Shown one piece after another: positions 34,850 to 42,308 of a DNA stretch of 64,000 bases. The position numbers and the translations under genes were made by a program. The notes beneath the pieces are model-generated. The model was given only the letters and a program-made list of their open reading frames with translations. It ran no database searches and was not told where the DNA came from. This DNA is from Saprospiraceae bacterium (GTDB lineage: Bacteria > Bacteroidota > Bacteroidia > Chitinophagales > Saprospiraceae), in assembly GCA_026129545.1 (NCBI GenBank), contig JAHCHX010000004.1:1-64000 (forward strand). Reading direction: 5' to 3'. Every line of letters begins with the position of its first letter. Within the stretch, counting starts at the first letter, position 1.

Positions 34850-35992
34850 ATGAAGATAGGTATCGTCTGTTACCCTACTTATGGCGGCTCCGGCGTGGTT
34901 GCCACAGAATTGGGTCTTGGTCTTGCCCGGCGGGGGCATGAAATTCATTTCATCACTTACAGGCGGCCTGTCCGGCTGGCGCATTTTGATGCCAATGTGT
35001 TTTATCACGAGGTGGATAGCGAGGACTACCCCTTGTTTGAATACCCGCCTTACGACACGGCGCTGGCTTCCAAAATCGTGGACGTGGTGCAATACTCCAA
35101 CCTTGACATCCTACACGTCCATTATGCGATTCCGCACGCGGCAGTGGCATACATGGCTAAAAAAATCTTGCTCACGCAGGGGCGCTATCTTCCAGTGGTG
35201 ACGACGCTTCATGGCACGGACATCACGCTTGTGGGCAACAACCGCGCATTCGCGCCAGTCGTCGAATTCAGCATCAACAAAAGCGACGGCGTCACGGCGG
35301 TCTCTCAAAACTTGAAGGACGACACCCTGCGGCTTTTCGATATTCAACGCGATATTCGAGTGGTCTATAACTTTATTGATTTTGAAAGATTTAGAAAAAC
35401 CAACAAAGAGCATTTCAAAAAAATCATCGCGCCTGAAGGTGAGCGCATTCTGGCACACACGTCGAACTTCCGCAAGGTGAAACGAGTGGAAGACGTAGTG
35501 CTAATCTTCAAACAAGTCCACGAAAAAGTGCCCTCCAAACTGCTGATGATTGGCGACGGGCCGGAGCGCCAAAATGTGGAACGCCTGGCCCGCGACTTGG
35601 GCCTCTCCAAGGAAGTGCGTTTTCTCGGCAAGCAGGACGCTATAGAAGAGCTGCTCGCCATCTGCGACCTCTTTCTCATCCCGTCTGAAAATGAGAGCTT
35701 TGGCTTGGCGGCCTTGGAGGCCATGGCCTGCGAGGTACCCGTCATCTCCTCCAACAGCGGCGGCCTCCCGGAAGTGAATATACACGGCGTGACCGGCTTC
35801 ATGAGCTGCCCCGGCCATGTGGATGAAATGGCCCAATATGCCATACAACTGCTCGAAGATGAAGATATGCTGCAAAAATTTCGCGCCAATGCGCTTGCTC
35901 AAGCCAAGCGATTCGACATCGAAAACATTCTGCCGCACTATGAAGCTTACTACGAGGAAGTGCTGGATAGAAGCGCCGCAAAAGTGGAGTGA
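34850..35992 (+). CDS. bshA: N-acetyl-alpha-D-glucosaminyl L-malate synthase
   Basis: A 380-residue GT4 glycosyltransferase for the first step of bacillithiol synthesis, joining GlcNAc to L-malate. The BshA-type N-terminus MKIGIVCYPTYGGSGVVATE is clear, with HVHYAIPHAAVAYMAK, TTLHGTDITLVGN and the nucleotide-sugar motif ENESFGLAALEAMACEVPVI. ATG 34850 is preferred over a TTG seven codons upstream. BshB and BshC are not in the window. Confidence 0.96.
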   Translation: MKIGIVCYPTYGGSGVVATELGLGLARRGHEIHFITYRRPVRLAHFDANVFYHEVDSEDYPLFEYPPYDTALASKIVDVVQYSNLDILHVHYAIPHAAVAYMAKKILLTQGRYLPVVTTLHGTDITLVGNNRAFAPVVEFSINKSDGVTAVSQNLKDDTLRLFDIQRDIRVVYNFIDFERFRKTNKEHFKKIIAPEGERILAHTSNFRKVKRVEDVVLIFKQVHEKVPSKLLMIGDGPERQNVERLARDLGLSKEVRFLGKQDAIEELLAICDLFLIPSENESFGLAALEAMACEVPVISSNSGGLPEVNIHGVTGFMSCPGHVDEMAQYAIQLLEDEDMLQKFRANALAQAKRFDIENILPHYEAYYEEVLDRSAAKVE

Positions 35993-36012
35993 CGCGAGTG
36001 GCGCGTGATGCC

Positions 36013-36020
36013 TACATTTG
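36013..36020 (+). promoter_or_regulatory. Bacteroidota -7 box TACATTTG just before the small membrane protein
   Basis: Exact TAnnTTTG ending only 4 bases before ATG 36025. The transcript would start at or very near the start codon, implying leaderless mRNA, or the box is a chance match. Confidence 0.4.
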
Positions 36021-36024
36021 CCGC

Positions 36025-36405
36025 ATGGATTCCTCAGTTTTTTTCAAATGGCTTGCATTGGTGACGGCTGGCACGGCAGCCGCACTATCTGCGTTGCATT
36101 TTGGCTTGCCCGAAGCGCAGGCGCACTGGAAATTTGCGGTCGCCTCCGTCCTGCTTTTTACCCTTGTATGCCTCGGACTTTTTTTTGCTGGCAAAAATGC
36201 CGTGCAAAGCAAGAGCAGAGCGGCATTCATCAATCTCGTGTCAGGCTCCGTGTTCGGCAAAATGGTGCTGGCGCTCATCTTTCTGTTTGTTTACCAACGT
36301 GCGGCAAAACCCGAAAACGAATGGTTTGTGGGCATTTTCTTGCTTTGTTATGTGGTTTACACGGGGTTTGAGGTGTGGTTCATGACCCGCTTGGCCAAGG
36401 CTTGA
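36025..36405 (+). CDS. Small integral membrane protein, unknown function
   Basis: A 126-residue protein with about four hydrophobic segments (residues ~6-24, ~34-52, ~67-85, ~97-117). No motif was recognised. Similar four-helix small proteins precede atpB in some Bacteroidota (AtpI-like), but no ATP synthase gene is present, so this is only a possibility. ATG 36025 follows a -7 box by 4 bases. It lies 32 bases after bshA. Confidence 0.65.
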   Translation: MDSSVFFKWLALVTAGTAAALSALHFGLPEAQAHWKFAVASVLLFTLVCLGLFFAGKNAVQSKSRAAFINLVSGSVFGKMVLALIFLFVYQRAAKPENEWFVGIFLLCYVVYTGFEVWFMTRLAKA

Positions 36406-36607
36406 CACTATTTGAGCCTGAAAATTTTTGCCTCTCAATCACTTACTACTGTCAAACGCGCCAGCCCGTATCGCACTGGCCCAAGAAACTGGTGGTTCAT
36501 CGGTGAACGAAATTTTCACTATCCTTGCACTTCCTCGAGGTCGCGCATCGTTCAGTTTTGGAGCCTTGCGTGGAGGCTCTTTATCATTCACAATCGTAAT
36601 TACCTTA

Positions 36608-36653
36608 GGCAGGGGCAGCGCCTCGGAATATGTCTTGGGGCGCTGCCCCTGCC
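36608..36653. repeat. Dispersed GC-rich palindromic repeat family D, copy 2
   Basis: A perfect 15-bp stem, arms GGCAGGGGCAGCGCC (36608-36622) and its complement (36639-36653), around a 16-base loop. The related degenerate copy is at 4996-5034. It lies between the small membrane protein and amidase genes and could end transcription or form a stable mRNA hairpin. Confidence 0.65.
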
Positions 36654-36685
36654 CAATGTAGTTACTCACAATCAAAAAAAGGCCG

Positions 36686-37669
36686 ATGGTTACAAGAAAT
36701 GGATTTACCCTAATGACCATTGATGAGTTCGAGCAATGGATGGCTGCTCGCCAAGTGACCCGCACAGTGCTGACATTGCAGCAACACCACACCTTCTCGC
36801 CGAGTTATGCCAATTTCACGGGGAGCAATCATTTCTCTTTGCTGGTGGGCATGAAAAACTATCATGTCAATTACAACGGTTGGGCAGATATAGGCCAACA
36901 TTTCACCACTTTTCCCGATGGCATGATTGCCACTGGCCGCAGCCTCGAACTGTCGCCTGCTTGCATCAAAGGGCGCAATGCCAACGCTATCTGTGTGGAA
37001 AACGTGGGCTATTTCGATGCTGGCAAGGACAACATGACCGCAGCACACCGGGATGTCATCGTGCGTTCGGCAGCCGCTATCGTCAAGCGTTTTGGGCTGC
37101 CCGTCAACACGGACAGAATCGTGTATCACCACTGGTTCGACCTCAACACGGGCGCGCGCACCAACGGCAACAGCGGCTCCGTGAAATCATGCCCGGGCAC
37201 AGCCTTTTTTGGAGGCAACAAAGTAGCGCACGCGCAGGCTAACTTCCTGCCGCTCGTGACGAGGGCCTTGGGCGGTCATTTTGGGGGGCAATTGACGGGG
37301 GTGCTCAAATTTGGCTACGTCACCGCTCAAAGCCTAAACATCCGTACTGGCCCCGGCACGCAGTTTTCGAGGGTGGGGGCCACTTCGCTGGGCGCTATTT
37401 TGCGGATTTATCGAGTGCAAAACGGTTGGTATAAAATCGCCAAAAACCGCGAGGAATGGGTGGCGGGCAATTTCGTCACCGATGTGCAAATGGCCGAAGT
37501 GGCCAACGCCGATAGGCTCAATGTCCGCTCGGGGCCGGGTACCAATTTTTCCATCGTCGGCACCTATTTGCGGGGCGAGGTGGTCTTCATTTTTGAACAA
37601 AAAGGCACTTGGTCCAAAATCGGCCTCGATGAGCGTTGGGTGTCGCGCAATTTTTTGAAAATATTCTGA
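36686..37669 (+). CDS. N-acetylmuramoyl-L-alanine amidase with two C-terminal SH3 domains
   Basis: A 327-residue protein. Residues ~15-185 are an Amidase_2/PGRP-type domain: LQQHHTFSPSYANF gives the first histidine, and IVYHHWFDLNTGARTNG with SVKSCPGTAFFGGN gives the later zinc ligands. Two bacterial SH3 (SH3b) domains follow: SLNIRTGPGTQFSRVG and DRLNVRSGPGTNFSIVG. No signal peptide is visible, so it may act in the cytoplasm, be released on lysis, or belong to a secretion or prophage-like setting. The SH3b pattern resembles that of the partial protease at the right end of the window. Confidence 0.85.
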   Translation: MVTRNGFTLMTIDEFEQWMAARQVTRTVLTLQQHHTFSPSYANFTGSNHFSLLVGMKNYHVNYNGWADIGQHFTTFPDGMIATGRSLELSPACIKGRNANAICVENVGYFDAGKDNMTAAHRDVIVRSAAAIVKRFGLPVNTDRIVYHHWFDLNTGARTNGNSGSVKSCPGTAFFGGNKVAHAQANFLPLVTRALGGHFGGQLTGVLKFGYVTAQSLNIRTGPGTQFSRVGATSLGAILRIYRVQNGWYKIAKNREEWVAGNFVTDVQMAEVANADRLNVRSGPGTNFSIVGTYLRGEVVFIFEQKGTWSKIGLDERWVSRNFLKIF

Positions 37670-37675
37670 CGCTTG

Positions 37676-38377
37676 ATGGAAACGCCACTCATTTTGTTGC
37701 ATGGCGCAATAGGCAGCGCCGCACAGTTCGACGCGCTGCGCCCTCATTTGGGTTCGGAGCGCCCAGTTTTTGCCTTGAGTTTTCCCGGTCATGGTGGCTC
37801 TTCAGCCGATGAACCCTTTTCCATGTCGCGTTTTTCCGACTTTGTTTTGCGTTTTTTGGAAAAAGAAAAGGTAGTGCGAGCGGATTTTTTCGGCTACAGC
37901 ATGGGCGGCTATGTGGCGCTGTATTTGGCTTGGCAACACCCCGAGCGTGTGCGCCGTGTTTTCACGCTCGGCACCAAATTCGATTGGACGCCCGAAACGG
38001 CTGCCCGCGAGTCAGCGATGCTCAATGCCGAGAAAATAGCGGAAAAAGTGCCCGCTTTCGCACAAATGTTGGCTGCTCGTCATGCCCCTGCCGATTGGAA
38101 AGAGGTGCTGCGCCGCACGGCGGATATGCTCCGCGATTTGGGAGCAGGGCAGGGGCTTCCGGCGGAGGCATTTGCACGCATCGGCTGTCCGGTCACGATT
38201 GGCCTTGGCGAATTGGACAACATGGTGACACTTGAGGAGAGCCGTGCGGTGGCTTCCGCTTTGCCTCGCGGGAGTTTGGAAATTTTGACAGCTTGCAAGC
38301 ATCCTATGGAGCAGGTAGATGTCGTACTTTTAGCGGAGCGATTATGTAAATACTTTGAGTTAAACGTAAAAACTTAG
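37676..38377 (+). CDS. Alpha/beta fold hydrolase
   Basis: A 233-residue hydrolase with LILLHGAIGSAAQFDAL (oxyanion-hole region), nucleophile elbow FGYSMGGYVALYLA (Ser ~87), and a late acid/histidine region ending LTACKHPMEQVDV. It is close in size to MenH- or esterase-type enzymes; the substrate is unknown. ATG 37676 overlaps the weaker TTG 37673. The stop codon (38375-38377) lies inside the left arm of a long nested hairpin. Confidence 0.87.
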   Translation: METPLILLHGAIGSAAQFDALRPHLGSERPVFALSFPGHGGSSADEPFSMSRFSDFVLRFLEKEKVVRADFFGYSMGGYVALYLAWQHPERVRRVFTLGTKFDWTPETAARESAMLNAEKIAEKVPAFAQMLAARHAPADWKEVLRRTADMLRDLGAGQGLPAEAFARIGCPVTIGLGELDNMVTLEESRAVASALPRGSLEILTACKHPMEQVDVVLLAERLCKYFELNVKT

Positions 38378-38442
38378 CGAGTCCCCCTCTACCCGCCAAA
38401 AGGCGGGAGGGGGTGGGGCGGATACGAGCGGCTAAGTTTTTT
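38368..38442. repeat. Nested hairpin / terminator after the hydrolase
   Basis: Outer arms AAAAACTTAGC (38368-38378) and GCTAAGTTTTTT (38431-38442); inner GC-rich arms within CCCCCTCTACCCGCC (38383-38397) and GGCGGGAGGGGG (38402-38413). It contains the hydrolase stop codon. Just beyond it, GTATACCTCGCGCC (38457-38470) matches one arm of repeat family B. Confidence 0.65.
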
Positions 38443-38480
38443 GCGTCTCAACAAAAGTATACCTCGCGCCTTTCGTTGCA

Positions 38481-38831
38481 TTGGCCTTTGATGTTTACAT
38501 CCTGTCGGAAGATTTCAAGGTAAAAAGGATAGGTTTGTTCATAAGAAAAAGAGAAAAACTTGAAGTAAATGCCTGTGAGGATGAGTTGAAGTGGGAGAAA
38601 TGGGTGTCTAGCAATAGAGAACCGTTAGCTGCACTAGCCTCTTTGGTACTTTCTATGATTGCATTTATAGCTTCAGCTTTCATCCTTTGGTGTAGAGAGG
38701 AGACGGATTTTGCCACTTTTGTTATGTGGTTGTTCCTCGCCGTTTTCTGCTTGGGCATCGTTTATGTCTTTTACAAAAATCTACGCATGAGGCTGATGGC
38801 AGAACTGGCAAAAGAAAATCAAGAAGCTTAA
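38481..38831 (+). CDS. AT-rich small membrane protein, probably 5'-truncated
   Basis: An unrecognised protein of up to 116 residues. Its codon use (many TTT, AAA, AGA, TTA) is clearly more AT-rich than its neighbours. After a lysine/glutamate-rich N-terminus there are two hydrophobic segments (LAALASLVLSMIAFIASAFIL and FATFVMWLFLAVFCLGIVYVF). No ATG is available: the frame is open back to a stop at 38433 inside the hairpin repeat, so only TTG 38481 can start it. The likeliest reading is a foreign gene whose 5' end was cut by the repeat/fragment upstream. The protein may no longer be expressed. Confidence 0.5.
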   Translation: MAFDVYILSEDFKVKRIGLFIRKREKLEVNACEDELKWEKWVSSNREPLAALASLVLSMIAFIASAFILWCREETDFATFVMWLFLAVFCLGIVYVFYKNLRMRLMAELAKENQEA

Positions 38832-38945
38832 AGATGACAAATTAACATCTCCAATATGGCCATGTAACCTTTTCAGCCTCCCTGCTGTCTCGTGCAGCGA
38901 CACAGAACATGAAAGCAGCGAGGCGGGAAAGCCGCCGGGAAGGAT

Positions 38946-39518
38946 ATGTCCGCGACTCTATCAGACGAAACCCTAGTTCAGCAGGCTCAGGCCGGGCAGC
39001 AAAGCGCATTTGCGATGTTGGTGAAACGCTATGAGAAATATGCGTTCACGCTGGCATTGCGTTTTGTCAAAAATCGGGAGGACGCGCACGAAGTGGCGCA
39101 AGATAGTTTTCTGCGAGCCTTTCGTTATCTGCCCGATTTTCGAGGCGATGCAAAGTTCTCGACGTGGCTTTACAAAATTGTTTATTCGACCTCTTTGAAT
39201 TTTTTAAGAAAACAAAACCCTGACGTTCAATCGCTTGACGACGAAAAACGCCCGGTTCATCTGAAAGACGAAGGCGCTCCCGATGTGTCGGCATCCTTGG
39301 AACGCCAAGACCGAAACGTCTCGCTTCAAAAGGCGATTGGCCTTTTGTCGCCCGACGACGCGGGCATCATCACGCTGTTTTATATGTACGAACACAGCCT
39401 CGACGAAATCTGCGATATGATGGGCCTCACGATGACCAATGCAAAAACCAAACTTTGCCGCGCTCGGCAACGTTTGAAAGTGATTTTGGAAGACAAATTT
39501 GCGCACGAGATTGCCTAA
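38946..39518 (+). CDS. ECF-type RNA polymerase sigma factor
   Basis: A 190-residue sigma-70 family protein. Region 2 (residues ~25-95) includes FTLALRFVKNREDAHEVAQDSF and the core FSTWLYKIVYSTSLNFLRKQ; region 4 (~130-180) includes LSPDDAGIITLFYMYEHSLDE and the helix-turn-helix ICDMMGLTMTNAKTKLCRAR. A putative membrane anti-sigma factor follows 32 bases later and a TonB-C-domain protein after that. This is the classic ECF layout, with activity probably controlled by the second gene. Confidence 0.93.
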   Translation: MSATLSDETLVQQAQAGQQSAFAMLVKRYEKYAFTLALRFVKNREDAHEVAQDSFLRAFRYLPDFRGDAKFSTWLYKIVYSTSLNFLRKQNPDVQSLDDEKRPVHLKDEGAPDVSASLERQDRNVSLQKAIGLLSPDDAGIITLFYMYEHSLDEICDMMGLTMTNAKTKLCRARQRLKVILEDKFAHEIA

Positions 39519-39550
39519 CCCTGTCTTGAAAGGGATAAAAAACTCGAACA

Positions 39551-40069
39551 ATGGAAAATAATTTGATGCTCTCCGACGACCTTCTGTGGGACTACGCCGA
39601 TGGATTCCTGACGGCGGAGGAAAAGGCCCGCGTGGAGGCTGCTTTGACCAACCACCCGGAATGGCGCGAACGGTTGGAGGCGGTATTGGCCGAAAAACGC
39701 GCTTTCCACGCCCTGCCTTTGGAAAAGCCCAAGCCCGGCTTCTCCGACCGGGTGATGGCCGCATGGGCAACCGAGTCCCACTCGGCTTACGTCGCCACGG
39801 CAAAAGGAAAAGACTGGGTGGTGTACCTCGTCTCGACGGTGCTGGGGCTGTTCATTTGCGTGGCGTTTGTGGTGGCGGGCATGCAGGCTGGGCCAAAGAC
39901 GTTGCCCTCGGGCTTGGAAGTGCCCAAAGTGCCGGAGCTCCAATGGGAACAGGTGGTGGGCAATGTAGCCGTTCAATACGGAGCCTACCTGATGCTGGCT
40001 GTGTTGATGCTCAAACTCGTGGAGCGGTATTTGCAGCAACGCCGCGCGCTGGACAGACTGAAAGCATAA
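39551..40069 (+). CDS. Putative membrane-bound anti-sigma factor
   Basis: A 172-residue protein. Its N-terminal ~70 residues (LSDDLLWDYADGFLTAEEKA, RVEAALTNHPEWRERLEAVL) form a helical zinc-finger-like anti-sigma domain without the His/Cys metal motif. Two hydrophobic segments follow, WVVYLVSTVLGLFICVAFVV and AYLMLAVLMLKLVERYL, so it should sit in the inner membrane. Its position directly after the sigma gene supports the anti-sigma call. It lacks a clear periplasmic sensor domain, only a short loop between helices. Confidence 0.8.
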   Translation: MENNLMLSDDLLWDYADGFLTAEEKARVEAALTNHPEWRERLEAVLAEKRAFHALPLEKPKPGFSDRVMAAWATESHSAYVATAKGKDWVVYLVSTVLGLFICVAFVVAGMQAGPKTLPSGLEVPKVPELQWEQVVGNVAVQYGAYLMLAVLMLKLVERYLQQRRALDRLKA

Positions 40070-40073
40070 AGGC

Positions 40074-40535
40074 ATGGAAAAAGACAAGAAGAAACCGCTA
40101 TTCATTCATCAACCCGAATACAAAGGCGGGCCGAAGGCGCTCACCCAATTCATTTACGCTCAGCTTCGTTACCCTGCGGCGGCCTTGGAGGCTGGTGTGG
40201 AAGGCATGGTGTTGGTGGATTACGACATTGACTACAAGGGAAATGTGGTGGCGACGAGGGTGCTGCAAGGCGTGGGGCATGGTTGCGACGAGGAAGCGTG
40301 TCGGGTGGTGCGCCTACTGAAATTCGACGTGCCAAAGAACCGGGGCGTCAGGGTGCTTTTTCACAAAAAAGCGCGCATACAATTTAAGAAGCCAGCCTCT
40401 GTCGCGCAGCCTGCCGCCCCAGACTCTCCCCCTGCCGCGCTTCAGGTAAGCTATTCGTTGACACCTGCCGAAACGCTTGCCGAAACGGTCGCGGAAAACA
40501 AAAAAGAAGTTTACTCTTACACGATTCAGTTCTGA
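40074..40535 (+). CDS. TonB C-terminal domain protein without a membrane anchor
   Basis: A 153-residue protein. Residues ~18-102 match the TonB C-terminal fold: ALTQFIYAQLRYPAAALEAG, then GMVLVDYDIDYKGNVVATRV and GCDEEACRVVRLLKF. Usual TonB has a membrane helix at the N-terminus and a proline-rich spacer; neither is present. The first residues MEKDKKKPLF show no signal or helix, so it should be cytoplasmic. The tail after ~105 is Ala/Pro-rich, ending in tyrosine-rich YSYTIQF. It starts 4 bases after the anti-sigma gene and is likely part of the same operon. Confidence 0.82.
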   Translation: MEKDKKKPLFIHQPEYKGGPKALTQFIYAQLRYPAAALEAGVEGMVLVDYDIDYKGNVVATRVLQGVGHGCDEEACRVVRLLKFDVPKNRGVRVLFHKKARIQFKKPASVAQPAAPDSPPAALQVSYSLTPAETLAETVAENKKEVYSYTIQF

Positions 40536-40600
40536 CAAGGTGACTCACGCCAAGTCCTCGAAGGCTTTTTCCGCGGAAATACGAATATCGGTGGCGGGGG

Positions 40601-40770
40601 AAATAGGCTTGTTGCGGTGGAGGGCTTTGGGTGAAGGGGACTGTCATTTTTTCGATTGGCAAGGCAAATATTGCAGTCGAAATCGGGCATATTCGGCGAA
40701 AAATTTAACGAAGCCAGTCGGAAAAAGGGCTTTCCATTCGCCAGAGCCCTCCACCGCAACAAGCCTATTT
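40601..40770. repeat. Dispersed palindromic repeat family A, copy 2 (170 bp, inverted)
   Basis: Perfect 26-bp arms (40601-40626 and 40745-40770) include GGCTTGTTGCGGTGGAGGGC. The interior is the reverse complement of that of copy 1 (2745-2906), with about 13 differences. It makes up half of the 317-base gap between the TonB-like gene and the glgC stop; the rest holds nothing I can identify. Confidence 0.8.
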
Positions 40771-40852
40771 GATGTTCCTCGCCTTGTCTTGTTACTACTC
40801 TAATGAATGGGCGACAGGATGTTGAATTTTTGAGCCAAGAAAAGGGTCGTCG

Positions 40853-42124
40853 CTACATGATTCGCGTCCCTTCGGGTATCACCGCGCCTTTTTTCACCGC
40901 TACCACGCCATCGCGCACACAAAACTCGTCGGTCTCCATATCGGGCAGATGCGTGCCGCCTTTGATGACCACGTTGTTGCCGATGCGACAATCCTTGTCG
41001 AGTATGGCGTGCTCGATGTGGCAGTAGTGCCCGATGCCCATTGGGATTTCGTCGGTGTGGAGGGCTATCTCTTCCAGCGTTTGGTAGCTATCGTTGCCCA
41101 TCACGATGGTGTCTTTGATGACCGTGTTTTCGCCCAGACGCGAGCGCAGGCCAATGATGGAGCCTTCAATCAGTCGCGCATGGATGATGGAGCCTTCCGC
41201 GATGAGCGCCCGATTGAGTTGTGTGCCGCCATAGAATTTGGCAGGTGGCAACATCCTGCCGCGCGTATAGACTTGGCGGTTGGAGTCGAAGAGGTTGAAC
41301 GACGGGATGTGGTCGGTGAGCTCTATGTTGGCCTCATAGAAGGAGCGGATGGTACCAATATCGGTCCAATACCCCTCGTATTGATAGGCAGCGACTTTGC
41401 GGCCTTCGTGGATGGCTGCCGGGATGATTTCCTTGCCAAAGTCCGTTGCTTCGGGATGTTGGTCGAACAAGTCGCTGATGGCTTTCCGATTGAAGATGTA
41501 GATGCCCATGGAGGCGAGGTAGTTGCGCCCACGCTTTTTGTTGAGTGGGCCGACCTCGCTGACCCAGTTGGGCAGCTCGTCGGTGTTGGGTTTTTCTATG
41601 AAGCGAGGGATGTACCCGTTTTCGTTCACTTTCATAATGCCAAACCCCGTGGCATCGCGGGCATCCACGGGCAAGCAGGCGATGGTGATGTCGGCACCTT
41701 TTTCGATGTGATGTTTGGCCATTGCCTCAAAGTCCATTTGGTAGAGCTGGTCGCCGGAGAGGATGAGCACATAGTCGAAGTCTTGCCGCTCGTAGTGTTT
41801 TCGGCTTTGGCGCACGGCATCGGCGGTGCCTTGAAACCACTCCTTGCTGCCTGGTGTCTGTTCGGCAGCCAGAATATCCACAAAGCCGCGTGTGAAAATA
41901 TCGAAATTGTAGGAGTTTTTGATGTGGGCGTTGAGGGACGCGGAGTTGTATTGCGTGAGCACGAACATCCTTTTCACGCCGGAATTGATGCAGTTGGAAA
42001 TCGGGATGTCAATGAGGCGGTACTTGCCGCCTATCGGCACGGCGGGTTTGGAGCGTTGTTCGGTCAGCGGGAAAAGGCGGCTTCCTGCGCCGCCGCCAAG
42101 GATGAGGCAAATCATTTTAATCAT
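40853..42124 (-). CDS. glgC: Glucose-1-phosphate adenylyltransferase
   Basis: A 423-residue enzyme making ADP-glucose for glycogen. The N-terminus has the nucleotidyltransferase signature LILGGGAGSRLFPLTEQRSK, followed by KPAVPIGGKYRLIDIPISNC. LILSGDQLYQMD is the catalytic region. The C-terminal part is a left-handed beta-helix (for example IAEGSIIHARLIEGSIIGLR). It lies 184 bases downstream of glgA on the same strand, forming a glycogen synthesis pair. An internal ATG three codons in is an alternative start. Confidence 0.96.
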   Translation of the reverse strand: MIKMICLILGGGAGSRLFPLTEQRSKPAVPIGGKYRLIDIPISNCINSGVKRMFVLTQYNSASLNAHIKNSYNFDIFTRGFVDILAAEQTPGSKEWFQGTADAVRQSRKHYERQDFDYVLILSGDQLYQMDFEAMAKHHIEKGADITIACLPVDARDATGFGIMKVNENGYIPRFIEKPNTDELPNWVSEVGPLNKKRGRNYLASMGIYIFNRKAISDLFDQHPEATDFGKEIIPAAIHEGRKVAAYQYEGYWTDIGTIRSFYEANIELTDHIPSFNLFDSNRQVYTRGRMLPPAKFYGGTQLNRALIAEGSIIHARLIEGSIIGLRSRLGENTVIKDTIVMGNDSYQTLEEIALHTDEIPMGIGHYCHIEHAILDKDCRIGNNVVIKGGTHLPDMETDEFCVRDGVVAVKKGAVIPEGTRIM

Positions 42125-42308
42125 GGTGGGTGGTTTGTTGTTTGCTGTTTCGTTTACAAATCGTACTTGTTGTCAAAGCCTTGTTGAACACTCCGTTTGC
42201 GAAGTTTTATTGAGGCAGCCGCAAATTCGCAAAGGCTCTAAGAATTTGATTGTTAAATCTTTGTGCCTTAGTGATTTTGTAGCAAAATGTAAATATGATG
42301 TCTTGCCC

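Noticed and set aside
38946..40535. Considered as a TonB-dependent receptor regulation locus (FecI/FecR-type).
   Set aside because: The second protein lacks a FecR periplasmic domain and no SusC/TonB-dependent receptor gene follows, so the standard FecIR layout does not apply.
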